From an uncultured Clostridia bacterium (GTDB lineage: Bacteria; Bacillota; Clostridia; Christensenellales; Pumilibacteraceae): a stretch of 36,530 nt of DNA. The stretch spans positions 1-36,530 of the forward strand of contig CAKQVV010000009.1 of assembly GCA_934277845.1 (NCBI GenBank). The letters run 5' to 3'. The notes beneath the pieces are model-generated. The model searched no databases. It had not been told where the DNA came from and was given only the letters and a program-made list of their open reading frames with translations. Below are positions 15,067 to 22,368 of the stretch, piece after piece. A program made the position numbers and the translations under genes. Every line of letters starts with the position of its first letter. The stretch's first letter is position 1.

Positions 15067-15197
15067 CCGCTTTTCCGTTTCGTCACGGTTTGCTTTGCCC
15101 GAATATTGACGATTTCAGCAGTCCACGCGAAACTACTCGCGGTCAAACGCGAATCGCGCCGTAAAAGAACATAAAAAGCCTGTCCGAAGCAAGTGTT

Positions 15198-15878
15198 TCA
15201 ACATATTGCGTCTATCCTTTTCAATGCGACCTCGGCAGCAAGAATTATTGCCTTTTCCTGTGCGGCAACTCTCTTCCCCGTTTCGGGCTTTCGTCCGATA
15301 ATATCGGTTAAAACCGGCGCAAGCGTTGTGACGAAATAGTCCACCTCCCGAGCATCGGCGAGGGCGCCGAAAAACTCCGACGAATACGCGAAAAAGCCCG
15401 ACAGCGACGACATATCGGACGACGAAAGGAGAAAACGTAATTTGCCGGCAGATATTAAACGCGAAAGAAACTCCGACATGTCGGTTGCAAACTTCGCGTT
15501 GTTTCCGGCAAAAGCGAGCGAACTCACAAACACCGCTTCTCTCGATCCCGGCTCCGGCATCGTCTTTCGGCAGGCTTTTAATATCCGAGTGCAGGCATCT
15601 GTAATCGGCGGCACCGAAGCGAGTTTTAACGCCCGTGTTTCCGTTTTACCGATCTCTTTTTCCGCCGCCGAGCGTGCAACGGGATTTTCAATAAAGCCGC
15701 CTGAAATCGACGCTGCTCGTGCGGCAAGTTCGTCCGCTTTTACAAGTAATCTGTCCGCAATGATTTTTGTTCTCTCGTCCGATGCCGAAACTTCCGTCAA
15801 GATCGCCAGACTTCTCGCAACGAATATCGCTTCGAGATTTTTCTTTACGATTTGCGGCAAAACGTTTTCTCTTATCAT
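15198..15878 (-). CDS. Predicted helical cytoplasmic protein of unknown function
   Basis: A 226-residue protein with no signal peptide or membrane segment. Composition is rich in A, L, K and S and the whole chain looks helical (IREN, VKKNLEAIFVARSLAILTE, then ARSAAEKEIGKTETRALKLA). I do not recognise it. The middle part, ALKLASVPPITDACTRIL, loosely recalls the cyclodeaminase fold (FTCD_C), but the glycine-rich motif of that family is missing, so I do not assign it. The start at 15878 is preferred over the GTG at 15887 because the latter is part of the GAGGTG ribosome binding site. It stands alone, with its own possible promoter about 80 bases upstream and a 13-base palindrome at the -35 position. 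Confidence 0.65.
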   Translation of the reverse strand: MIRENVLPQIVKKNLEAIFVARSLAILTEVSASDERTKIIADRLLVKADELAARAASISGGFIENPVARSAAEKEIGKTETRALKLASVPPITDACTRILKACRKTMPEPGSREAVFVSSLAFAGNNAKFATDMSEFLSRLISAGKLRFLLSSSDMSSLSGFFAYSSEFFGALADAREVDYFVTTLAPVLTDIIGRKPETGKRVAAQEKAIILAAEVALKRIDAIC

Positions 15879-15958
15879 AATGTTCACCTCGCAGTTTTTT
15901 TAGTAAATATATTCGCTTTGCCCCGAATAAATTACCGTTCGCAAAATGCGAAAAAGCA

Positions 15959-15997
15959 AGTATAACCGCGTTAAAATCTCCATTTATGTCTGACATA
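15959..15997 (-). promoter_or_regulatory. Possible operator and promoter of the 15198-15878 gene
   Basis: The palindrome TATGTC-T-GACATA (15985-15997) lies directly upstream of TATACT (minus strand, 15959-15964), with about 20 bases between, where a -35 box would lie. No TTGACA-like box is present, so the element could depend on an activator. The rest of the 15879-16155 gap shows nothing else recognisable. Confidence 0.3.
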
Positions 15998-16155
15998 GTA
16001 CTTCGGTTTAATAGCAAATTCCGACATTTAACACCGTATTTGACCGATTTGTGAACGGATACCGAGACAAAATCGACAAAAAACGATAACTCGCAACGAA
16101 CGCGGCGAACAAGGCGCGGACGAACCAAATATACGATTATTCTGACAAAATACGG

Positions 16156-17436
16156 TTATGGTTTTATCGCAATTATGCCCTGAACCGAACGATAAACGTC
16201 CTTTCTTATCAGTTTACGGTCGGACAATTTCCCGTCCTCGTAGTAAAGAAGATACCCTTCCGAAGTGAGCCCCGCGGTGCCATAACGAACGCGCTTACTT
16301 TCGCCGGAAAGCATGACATCGGTGACGTATTTACCCTCTTCGTCTAGAATCGTCTTGTCGGCAGGCACCGCGCTTTTGCTGGTAACCACGCTGTCGCGCA
16401 CGATTTTATACCGCGGCTTTTTCCCGTAAATTTCCACTATCGCTTGCTCGTCGGTACCGTATGCCCTGATAAAAACCGGGCCGCCGGTTTCGTTTATAAA
16501 CCGCATATCGCTGCCGCCCGAGTTGACCATAGCGTCGAAAGACGGCGGAACATACGACGGCGGAAGCGAGTGATTGCGCGCCTCGACGATCCGCATGCCG
16601 GCAAGAAGAGCGCAGTTATATACCGTGGTCGACGCCTGACAAACGCCGCCGCCGACGCCTTCCACGTATTCGCCGTCGACGATTATTTTCGCATCCTGAA
16701 AACCGTTCGTCTCGGTACGTTTGCCTACCGTCTTGTTGAACGAAAACTCCACCCCGTCATCAACGCGTTTGCCGTTGATTTTGCTCAATGCAAGCCGGAT
16801 ATTATGCTTTCTGTTCTCACCCGACGAAGAATAATCGGTGGTAAATCGCGAACGCAAAATCGTGTATTCTTTCAGTTCGTCGGCGGTGATTTCGGGCGCG
16901 AGTTCTTCCGCCGCTACCGATACTTTTACAGCGGAAGTCTTGCGAAGCGCGAGATAAATATCGTAATAAAGCCGCTGCTCGTTGACCGCGTACCCCACGG
17001 TTTCGCGGGTGATGTAAAACATAGGTTTCGAGTACGGGCGAAACTCCGTTTCGGCATTTTTCGGTTCTCGTTCGATGTTTTTTATCGCCATGTCCACAGT
17101 GCCTTTAAGGCGTGGAAAACAATATAAAATCGCGGCTTTCGGCGACGCACCGAGCATAAGGCATTCCTCTACGCACGCCAGTTTTTCGTCGTAAGGCGCG
17201 TTTATACGCCGTTCGTGCAATTCTTCGATCACGGTGAAATCCGCGGCAGGAAGTCGCTCGTCGCGATACAAAACGGAATAATCTTTGAATTTCAGACACA
17301 CGCTGACCGACTCTTCCCCCGTGGTTGCGGGCTGCGCTTCGGCAAACGTTTTCGCGCTGAAACCGAACGCGCACAGTATTGCCGCCGCAAACACAACTGC
17401 AAAACAAATTATGTACTTGCGCCCGATTTTTACCAT
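16156..17436 (-). CDS. VanW family protein with G5-like C-terminal domain
   Basis: An exported protein of the VanW family (YoaR-like), probably acting at the cell wall. It has a signal or anchor segment (KYIICFAVVFAAAILCAFGF), an N-terminal region of about 190 residues related to the peptidoglycan-binding part of YoaR proteins, and a VanW domain with FSFNKTVGKRTETNGF and the hallmark GGGVCQASTTVYN. It ends in a G5-like segment (KYVTDVMLSGESKRVRYGT). The biochemical role of VanW is not established. The start is uncertain: no clear ribosome binding site precedes ATG 17436, 17457 or 17511. A promoter predicted at 17511-17540 would exclude 17511, and 17436 gives the best signal peptide. Confidence 0.85.
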   Translation of the reverse strand: MVKIGRKYIICFAVVFAAAILCAFGFSAKTFAEAQPATTGEESVSVCLKFKDYSVLYRDERLPAADFTVIEELHERRINAPYDEKLACVEECLMLGASPKAAILYCFPRLKGTVDMAIKNIEREPKNAETEFRPYSKPMFYITRETVGYAVNEQRLYYDIYLALRKTSAVKVSVAAEELAPEITADELKEYTILRSRFTTDYSSSGENRKHNIRLALSKINGKRVDDGVEFSFNKTVGKRTETNGFQDAKIIVDGEYVEGVGGGVCQASTTVYNCALLAGMRIVEARNHSLPPSYVPPSFDAMVNSGGSDMRFINETGGPVFIRAYGTDEQAIVEIYGKKPRYKIVRDSVVTSKSAVPADKTILDEEGKYVTDVMLSGESKRVRYGTAGLTSEGYLLYYEDGKLSDRKLIRKDVYRSVQGIIAIKP

Positions 17437-17510
17437 ATTCTTATTATGTGTAAACATCAAAATTTTACGCGGCGGTAACTTTTGGAAAATCCGGTTTTCG
17501 GTCTTTTTCA

Positions 17511-17540
17511 TTATTAAAACACGGATTATTGTTCGTTCAA
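17511..17540 (-). promoter_or_regulatory. Probable promoter of the VanW gene
   Basis: Minus strand TTGAAC (17535-17540) and TAATAA (17511-17516) with 18 bases between. The predicted start of transcription near 17504 leaves 48-69 bases before the two remaining start codons. Confidence 0.45.
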
Positions 17541-17560
17541 TGCAGGGGATTTCACGTCGC

Positions 17561-17593
17561 AAAACCCGTCGTTCATAACGAACAACGGGTTTT
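17561..17593 (-). terminator. Terminator hairpin between the esterase and VanW genes
   Basis: AAAACCCGT-C-GTTC, loop ATAAC, GAAC-A-ACGGGTTTT: 13 paired bases with one mismatch, AT-rich at the base on both strands. It lies about 90 bases past the stop of the esterase gene. An 11-base motif CTCTGAATGAC follows at 17598-17608 and recurs beside another terminator at 34420. Confidence 0.7.
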
Positions 17594-17681
17594 ACTCCTC
17601 TGAATGACAATATAAAAGTTAAAATACTCGTTCTATTTTTTATAATCTGCCTTGCTTATCTTTTTATTTCGGTCACTAATT

Positions 17682-19208
17682 TTACCCGCGTTTAAGCGCG
17701 AATGCCGCCGCCGCGAGCGCGACAGCGACCGCGAATAATGCGTTTTTGCCGCCGCAACCGCCGCCTTTATCCGCGGAAGTCTTTTCAAACTCGACTTTTA
17801 CGGTCACGTTCGCGGTCATGGGTTCGCTTTCGTATTTGCCTGTTTCGGAGTTAAACGTAAGTTCTTTCCCGTCGATCGTAACGGATTTTACACGATAGCC
17901 GTCGTTCGGCACAACCGACACGACAAGTCTGTCGCCTTCATACACGGCATCGGCATCTATCGTCGCTTTTCCGCAAGCCTTATCGCAATCAATCGTCACG
18001 TCAAGCGCGCTCTTTTTTGCAAAACGCACGGTTATCGCGAAACGTTTTTCGCCGTCGGTATCGATTTCCAACACGTTATTCACGACTTTATCGGTCATAT
18101 CGACCTCGTTCACTTTCACGGACGACGCCTTGTACCCCTCGTTCGGCGCGATCGTGAGAATAATTTTATCGCCGTTTTCGGACATTTTGTACGACGCTTT
18201 GCCGTTCTTGCCGATGGTCTTGATTTCCACCAACGTTTCGTCCTCGGCCGACAGAATCGCGCGGGCAAAGCGTTCGCCCAGCGTCACCATGTCTTTGCCG
18301 CTGAAATGATAAAGATCGCCGTTCGCCTGATTTCCGTTCTCGTCGATAATAATCAGATCGGCGGTAGGCACGGTGTAGACTCCCGTCGTTTCTTTTGCTA
18401 CTTCGCGTTGCATTTCGTTAAACGCCGGCACAAGCGGGTTATTATACTCTCCCACCGTGGTCGCGATTTCGCCGATAACGAACGGCATCGCAAGATCGGC
18501 GTTATTTCCGGTGATGCCCGCTATATCCTCGCGAATATCGGAAATAAACGTCTTGATCAGTATTTTATACGCATCCGGCGCGCCCAGATCGTTCTCGCCC
18601 TGCATCCAAGCCATGCCCTTTACCGTGGGTTCATAGCCGTTCGCTTTGAGTTCGTTGTAAACCTTGCGGAAATTGTCGACGAAACTTTTATACAGCACGC
18701 CGGTAGGTCCGGTGCCGGGATCGGGCGTAAAACCTTTTGCCCACATCGACCGCGGATACCAGTTGCCGTAGGTCATATCGAGCGTCGTTCTCGCGTCGCG
18801 AAGCGAAGTCCCGCCGGCAGCCGACTTGAATATCATCGCTTTTTTCTCGCCGGTATAAGCCGGATCGAACACTTTTGCCATGCCGAATTCCGGTCCGATC
18901 CTGTCGTAATAGATACCGTAGCCTACCGTCATCGCGGTTCTGTACTCGGAAAACGACTCGATATAGCAATGCTTTACCGCGCTGCCGTCCAGCGTTCTCT
19001 CGACTTCGCCCGCGTACATCACGTTGTTGAAAGTCCCGCCTATGCCGGCAGCCTTCGAGCAACCGGCGGCGTTACTTTGTCCGCCGACGAGATACAGGTC
19101 AAGCGGCTTTGCCGTTTCCGCTTTTGCCGGAGCACCGAAATTTATTCCCGCAAAGCACGCTAAAATCAAAACCAGTGCCGCCGCAAGCGACAAAATTCTC
19201 TTCTTCAT
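17682..19208 (-). CDS. Secreted SGNH/sialate O-acetylesterase-like carbohydrate esterase
   Basis: A 508-residue exported hydrolase. The signal peptide covers about residues 1-31. The SASA-type SGNH domain follows, with the nucleophile Ser45 in VGGQSNAAG, the block WMQGEND (200-206) and the catalytic histidine in DLYHFSG (His300). Such enzymes remove acetyl groups from sugars such as sialic acid or xylan. After the catalytic domain come two beta-repeats of the InlB/bacterial-repeat type (NEGYKASSVKVN and NDGYRVKSVTIDG). The end is GGGCGGK, a membrane helix rich in alanine and a final KRG, which looks like a cell-surface sorting tail. ATG 19208 is chosen over 19211 for spacing to GGAGG. The exact sugar substrate cannot be told. 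Confidence 0.88.
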   Translation of the reverse strand: MKKRILSLAAALVLILACFAGINFGAPAKAETAKPLDLYLVGGQSNAAGCSKAAGIGGTFNNVMYAGEVERTLDGSAVKHCYIESFSEYRTAMTVGYGIYYDRIGPEFGMAKVFDPAYTGEKKAMIFKSAAGGTSLRDARTTLDMTYGNWYPRSMWAKGFTPDPGTGPTGVLYKSFVDNFRKVYNELKANGYEPTVKGMAWMQGENDLGAPDAYKILIKTFISDIREDIAGITGNNADLAMPFVIGEIATTVGEYNNPLVPAFNEMQREVAKETTGVYTVPTADLIIIDENGNQANGDLYHFSGKDMVTLGERFARAILSAEDETLVEIKTIGKNGKASYKMSENGDKIILTIAPNEGYKASSVKVNEVDMTDKVVNNVLEIDTDGEKRFAITVRFAKKSALDVTIDCDKACGKATIDADAVYEGDRLVVSVVPNDGYRVKSVTIDGKELTFNSETGKYESEPMTANVTVKVEFEKTSADKGGGCGGKNALFAVAVALAAAAFALKRG

Positions 19209-19266
19209 CATCTACCTCCGTAAATTATATCGCATGCGCGATCCGCACAACCGCGCCGTTATACTA

Positions 19267-19295
19267 ATAATAGCATATTTGTCCGTTATTCGCAA
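19267..19295 (-). promoter_or_regulatory. Sigma-A promoter of the esterase gene
   Basis: Minus strand TTGCGA (19290-19295) and TATTAT (19267-19272), 17 bases apart. The leader is about 50 bases and GC-rich with short inverted repeats. A second TATAAT at 19226-19231 lies too close to the ribosome binding site to be useful. Confidence 0.6.
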
Positions 19296-19408
19296 GAGAA
19301 TTTACGTAAAAGCGTCAAATTCGTGCAACATAAAAACGCACGGTATTGTCCGCGCGTTTCTCAATCTGTCGATTCCGCTGTAAGTATTCCGGCTTGTCGT
19401 CGGTGCAA

Positions 19409-20743
19409 TCAGTCCTCTTCGGCGTATTTGCGCACCTGTTTCAATAACCATTCCTCGTTGTTAAGTCGAGGTTCGACCACGCATGCCCGCCAAAGTTCGT
19501 CCAGTACGCCGCCGATCTTGACCGGCTGGATACCCTCGCGGATAAGTACGCTGCCGTCGAGTTTAAGATCGGAAAGCGTAAGCGGCGCACCCTCGTCGAT
19601 CAGTTCCTGTTTGACTCGCGCGATGCGGATCTCTCTCGGCGGTTCGTCCATGCCGCGCGCTTTGTCGTCGGCTGCCATGAGTTCGGCGAGTTTATCGATT
19701 CTGTCAAAGTTTTTTGCAACGAAAATGCGCATTTTCGATTCGCGGGTGTTGCGCGCCATATCGTACATGTGATTCTGGCACAGCCACTCCACCTCGTCGA
19801 TCACGTCGTTCGGGTATTTAAGCCCGTATTCTCCAAGCGTGTAGCGGACGATATGCGCAGAAACGCTCTCGTGTCCGTGCATATTGCCGAATTTTGCCAT
19901 GCAATACGGTTTGCCCACGTCGTGCATGAGCGCGGCAAGGCGGATATCCGGCGGCGAATACCTGACGGTGCGGTTGATGTGTTCCAGCACGTCGAACTTG
20001 TGATATTTCGGGTTTTGCATCAGCCCCGCGCCGTCTTCGAGTTGCGGAATGAGGTATTTCCACAGCCCTAGCTGCTGAATAAGACGCAATCCGCGGTAAT
20101 GCGCAAATTCCACGCCGTAACGGGTATCGGCAACGAGTATTCTGTCGAGTTCGTCGCGGCGGCGTTCGGCGGAAATATCGCGAAGTTTGTCGGCGTTAGC
20201 CTGCGCCGCTTTCGCGGTTTCTCCGTCGATTTTGAAACCGAGTTCGACCGCAAGTCTTATCATGCGGAGTATCCTGAGTCCGTCGGAAGAAAACGTGCGT
20301 TGCGGGTTGTAACTGCGGATAATCTTCTTTTCGATATCGGCAATGCCGCCGAGAGGATCGACGATATTGTCGTTGGTCACGTCGTAGTACACGCTGTTGC
20401 ACGTGAAATCGCGACGCATCGCGTCCTGGCGAATGTCCGTGGTAAAGCGTACTTCTATCGGTGAGTGCGCGCCGCCGTCGGCATAACGCTCGACACGAAA
20501 AGGCGTATATTCGAACTTGTCGTCTCCATAGCGAATGATTGCGGTGCCGAGTTTGTAGTTGACGATTTTCGTCTGGTACCTGCGGCTGATGCCGAGTGCT
20601 TCGGGCGCGGCGGGACCGGCAATATCGATGTCGGTTTCTCCCAGCCCTGCGATTTTATTGCGCACGAAACCGCCGACTGCGTAAATCGGGCACGCGGACA
20701 TACTGTTCAGCTTGCGTAAACTTTCGGGAATTTCCAGTATCAT
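19409..20743 (-). CDS. cca: CCA tRNA nucleotidyltransferase with HD domain
   Basis: The enzyme adds or repairs the 3'-CCA end of tRNAs without a template. The class II nucleotidyltransferase head has VGGFVRN (23-29) and the metal-binding ETDIDIAG (36-43; Asp38, Asp40). RRDFTCNS and GLRILRMIRLAVELGF follow as usual. The C-terminal half holds an HD domain (LMHDVGKP and the later HGHES histidines), as in many clostridial enzymes. Length of 444 residues is normal. ATG 20743 has no ribosome binding site and lies six bases after a good -10 box, so the mRNA appears leaderless. The next ATG (codon 15) would remove the helix before the GG motif and also lacks a binding site. Confidence 0.95.
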   Translation of the reverse strand: MILEIPESLRKLNSMSACPIYAVGGFVRNKIAGLGETDIDIAGPAAPEALGISRRYQTKIVNYKLGTAIIRYGDDKFEYTPFRVERYADGGAHSPIEVRFTTDIRQDAMRRDFTCNSVYYDVTNDNIVDPLGGIADIEKKIIRSYNPQRTFSSDGLRILRMIRLAVELGFKIDGETAKAAQANADKLRDISAERRRDELDRILVADTRYGVEFAHYRGLRLIQQLGLWKYLIPQLEDGAGLMQNPKYHKFDVLEHINRTVRYSPPDIRLAALMHDVGKPYCMAKFGNMHGHESVSAHIVRYTLGEYGLKYPNDVIDEVEWLCQNHMYDMARNTRESKMRIFVAKNFDRIDKLAELMAADDKARGMDEPPREIRIARVKQELIDEGAPLTLSDLKLDGSVLIREGIQPVKIGGVLDELWRACVVEPRLNNEEWLLKQVRKYAEED

Positions 20744-20749
20744 ACCAGT

Positions 20750-20778
20750 ATTATAACACGCCGAGATACTTTTTGCAA
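20750..20778 (-). promoter_or_regulatory. Promoter of cca giving a leaderless mRNA
   Basis: Minus strand TTGCAA (20773-20778) and TATAAT (20750-20755) with 17 bases between. Only six bases separate the -10 box from the ATG, so the first transcribed base should be at or next to the A of the start codon. Confidence 0.7.
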
Positions 20779-20806
20779 TTTATTTCGCGCGATTAGTATC
20801 AAAGAT

Positions 20807-20836
20807 TTGCTTTTTCGGTGCAAAATATTATATAAT
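20807..20836 (+). promoter_or_regulatory. Promoter of the lipid kinase gene
   Basis: TTGCTT (20807-20812) and TATAAT (20831-20836) with 18 bases between. The predicted leader of about 50 bases ends in ACGGAG before ATG 20892. It is divergent from the cca promoter. Confidence 0.65.
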
Positions 20837-20891
20837 AGTAGAAAGATGCCGGCAAGGACGGCATTACACAGACAGATAACGGAGCAAATCA

Positions 20892-21746
20892 ATGCTGAAT
20901 ATTATCGCAAACTTAAAAAGCGGCAAAGGTCGGGGAATGAAAAACGTTCGCAAAGTGGCAAAGTACTGCCTTGCGAAAAATATCCCTTACTCGCTGCATA
21001 TCACAAACAAGCCGGGGCATGCCACGGAACTCGCGGCTTCGCTGACTCAAAACGGCGGCGAAATCGTCGCTCTCGGCGGCGACGGAACTTTCCACGAGGT
21101 GCTGAACGGCATTGCCGATATAGAACACACTACGCTCGGATTTATCCCGTCCGGACGCGGAAACGACTTCGTTCGCTCTGCAGGCTGCTCGCTCGATCCG
21201 ATCCGCGCGCTGGAAGACGTGCTTCGCGGTCAAACGCGCAACATCGATTATATCGACGTAAACGGCAAACGCTGTCTTAACGTTTGCGGCACGGGACTGG
21301 ACGTCAAGGTTCTCGAACTCGTCGAAGGCAAGACGAACAAGATTTCATATCTTATATCTTTGTTGAACTGCCTGAAAAAATTCGATCCCTACCATCTCAC
21401 GGTCAAAGTGAACGGCGAAGTCCACACTTACGATTGCATTATGGTGGGCGTTTGCAACGGCATTGCGTTCGGCGGAAACATAAGGCTTTCCCCCATGTCC
21501 GTTCTCGACGACGGAAAACTCGACGTAATCGTCATGTCCTCGCCCGCCGACGGCAAAGTATTGAAGGTAGTGCCGAAGTTTGTCAAGGGTAAACATATGA
21601 ATCTGGACATTACACAACATTTCGTTTGCGACGAAGTTCATGTCGAAGGCGACTACCCTGTCGAACTCGACGGCGAAATTTACCGCAACCTTTCTCTCGA
21701 CTGCAAGGTCGTAAAAGGCGGTTTGCGCACCTACGTCGTAAAATAA
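20892..21746 (+). CDS. Diacylglycerol kinase-family lipid kinase (DgkB/YegS type)
   Basis: A soluble lipid kinase of the DAGK catalytic family that phosphorylates diacylglycerol or a related lipid with ATP, recycling diacylglycerol to phosphatidate. The nucleotide-binding GGDGTFHEVLNG is at 62-73, after an N-terminal NLKSGKGRG phosphate-loop-like segment (7-15). PSGRGNDF (86-93) and the C-terminal EGDYPVELDGE are also typical. Length of 284 residues is normal. CGGAG lies 8 bases before ATG 20892. It has its own promoter and ends in a bidirectional terminator. The DgkA-type kinase gene that often sits between ybeY and era is absent from that locus here. Whether the lipid is diacylglycerol itself is inference. 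Confidence 0.93.
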   Translation: MLNIIANLKSGKGRGMKNVRKVAKYCLAKNIPYSLHITNKPGHATELAASLTQNGGEIVALGGDGTFHEVLNGIADIEHTTLGFIPSGRGNDFVRSAGCSLDPIRALEDVLRGQTRNIDYIDVNGKRCLNVCGTGLDVKVLELVEGKTNKISYLISLLNCLKKFDPYHLTVKVNGEVHTYDCIMVGVCNGIAFGGNIRLSPMSVLDDGKLDVIVMSSPADGKVLKVVPKFVKGKHMNLDITQHFVCDEVHVEGDYPVELDGEIYRNLSLDCKVVKGGLRTYVVK

Positions 21747-21760
21747 GATACTTCGATCGT

Positions 21761-21797
21761 AAAAAAACAGCGGCTGAAAATTTCGGTCGCTGTTTTT
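21761..21797. terminator. Bidirectional terminator between converging genes
   Basis: AAAAAACAGCG ... CGCTGTTTTT, with A and T runs on both sides of the stem, lies between the lipid kinase (+) and the DUF1003 gene (-). It can stop transcription from both directions. Confidence 0.85.
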
Positions 21798-21807
21798 CCG
21801 TACTCTG

Positions 21808-22347
21808 CTATTTCGTAGTTTCGTTTTTACCCGGCATTTGCGAATCCTCGGGCGAACAATTCTCCAGGTATTTAAGAATTCTCTTTTGCGTTTCGGCAAC
21901 CTGTTCGAGTTTTTTGTAAAGTTCGTCGATCAAAAATTCGCTTTTAAGATTAACACGGTAATCGTTTTCCGCGCGTTTTCTGTCCTTTGCCTCCTGCCGG
22001 TTCTGGCTCATCATTATGAGCGGCGCCTGAACTGCGGCTATGCACGACAGCATAAGATTAAGCAAAATAAACGGATATGCATCGAAGGCTTTTGTTGCAA
22101 GCAGAACATTAACAACCATCCACACCGCCATCACGCCGATAAAACTGAAAATGAACGCCCAGCTGCCGGCAAACTTCGCCACCGCGTCGGCGGCTTTTTG
22201 CCCGAACGAAACCTTGTCTTTCTTGTCCAGATTTTCGGTCACGCTGGTGCTTAGTATTTCGTCGAGGAGTTCCTTGTCCGTAAGTTCTTTATCTGACTCG
22301 TGCAACAATTCCCGAATAATTTTCTTTTTACTCTTCTTATTGTCCAT
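21808..22347 (-). CDS. DUF1003 domain membrane protein
   Basis: A 179-residue DUF1003 protein. The diagnostic elements are present: GSWAFIFSFIGVMAVWM and FDAYPFILLNLMLSCIAA, forming two membrane helices (about 65-85 and 95-115), then APLIMMSQNRQEAKDR with the conserved SQNRQ and DR, and a final coiled coil. Both ends should be cytoplasmic. Family function is unknown, though some relatives have been linked to ion transport. The start at 22347 follows AGGAG; the longer in-frame start has no binding site. It lies 21 bases after the transglutaminase lipoprotein gene, in the same direction, and may be cotranscribed. Confidence 0.92.
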   Translation of the reverse strand: MDNKKSKKKIIRELLHESDKELTDKELLDEILSTSVTENLDKKDKVSFGQKAADAVAKFAGSWAFIFSFIGVMAVWMVVNVLLATKAFDAYPFILLNLMLSCIAAVQAPLIMMSQNRQEAKDRKRAENDYRVNLKSEFLIDELYKKLEQVAETQKRILKYLENCSPEDSQMPGKNETTK

Positions 22348-22368
22348 AATTTTCTCCTGCAATCACTC

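Noticed and set aside
15198..15878. Assignment as a cyclodeaminase/cyclohydrolase-type protein
   Set aside because: Only a short helical stretch is similar; the glycine-rich N-terminal motif of that family is missing.
16021..16128. Possible coding start upstream of the orphan gene on the minus strand
   Set aside because: The open frame runs out of frame into the orphan gene, has no ribosome binding site, and covers the promoter and palindrome.
19226..19231. TATAAT close to the esterase start as its main promoter
   Set aside because: The transcript would begin inside the ribosome binding site and the -35 spacing is poor; the upstream promoter at 19267-19295 is better.
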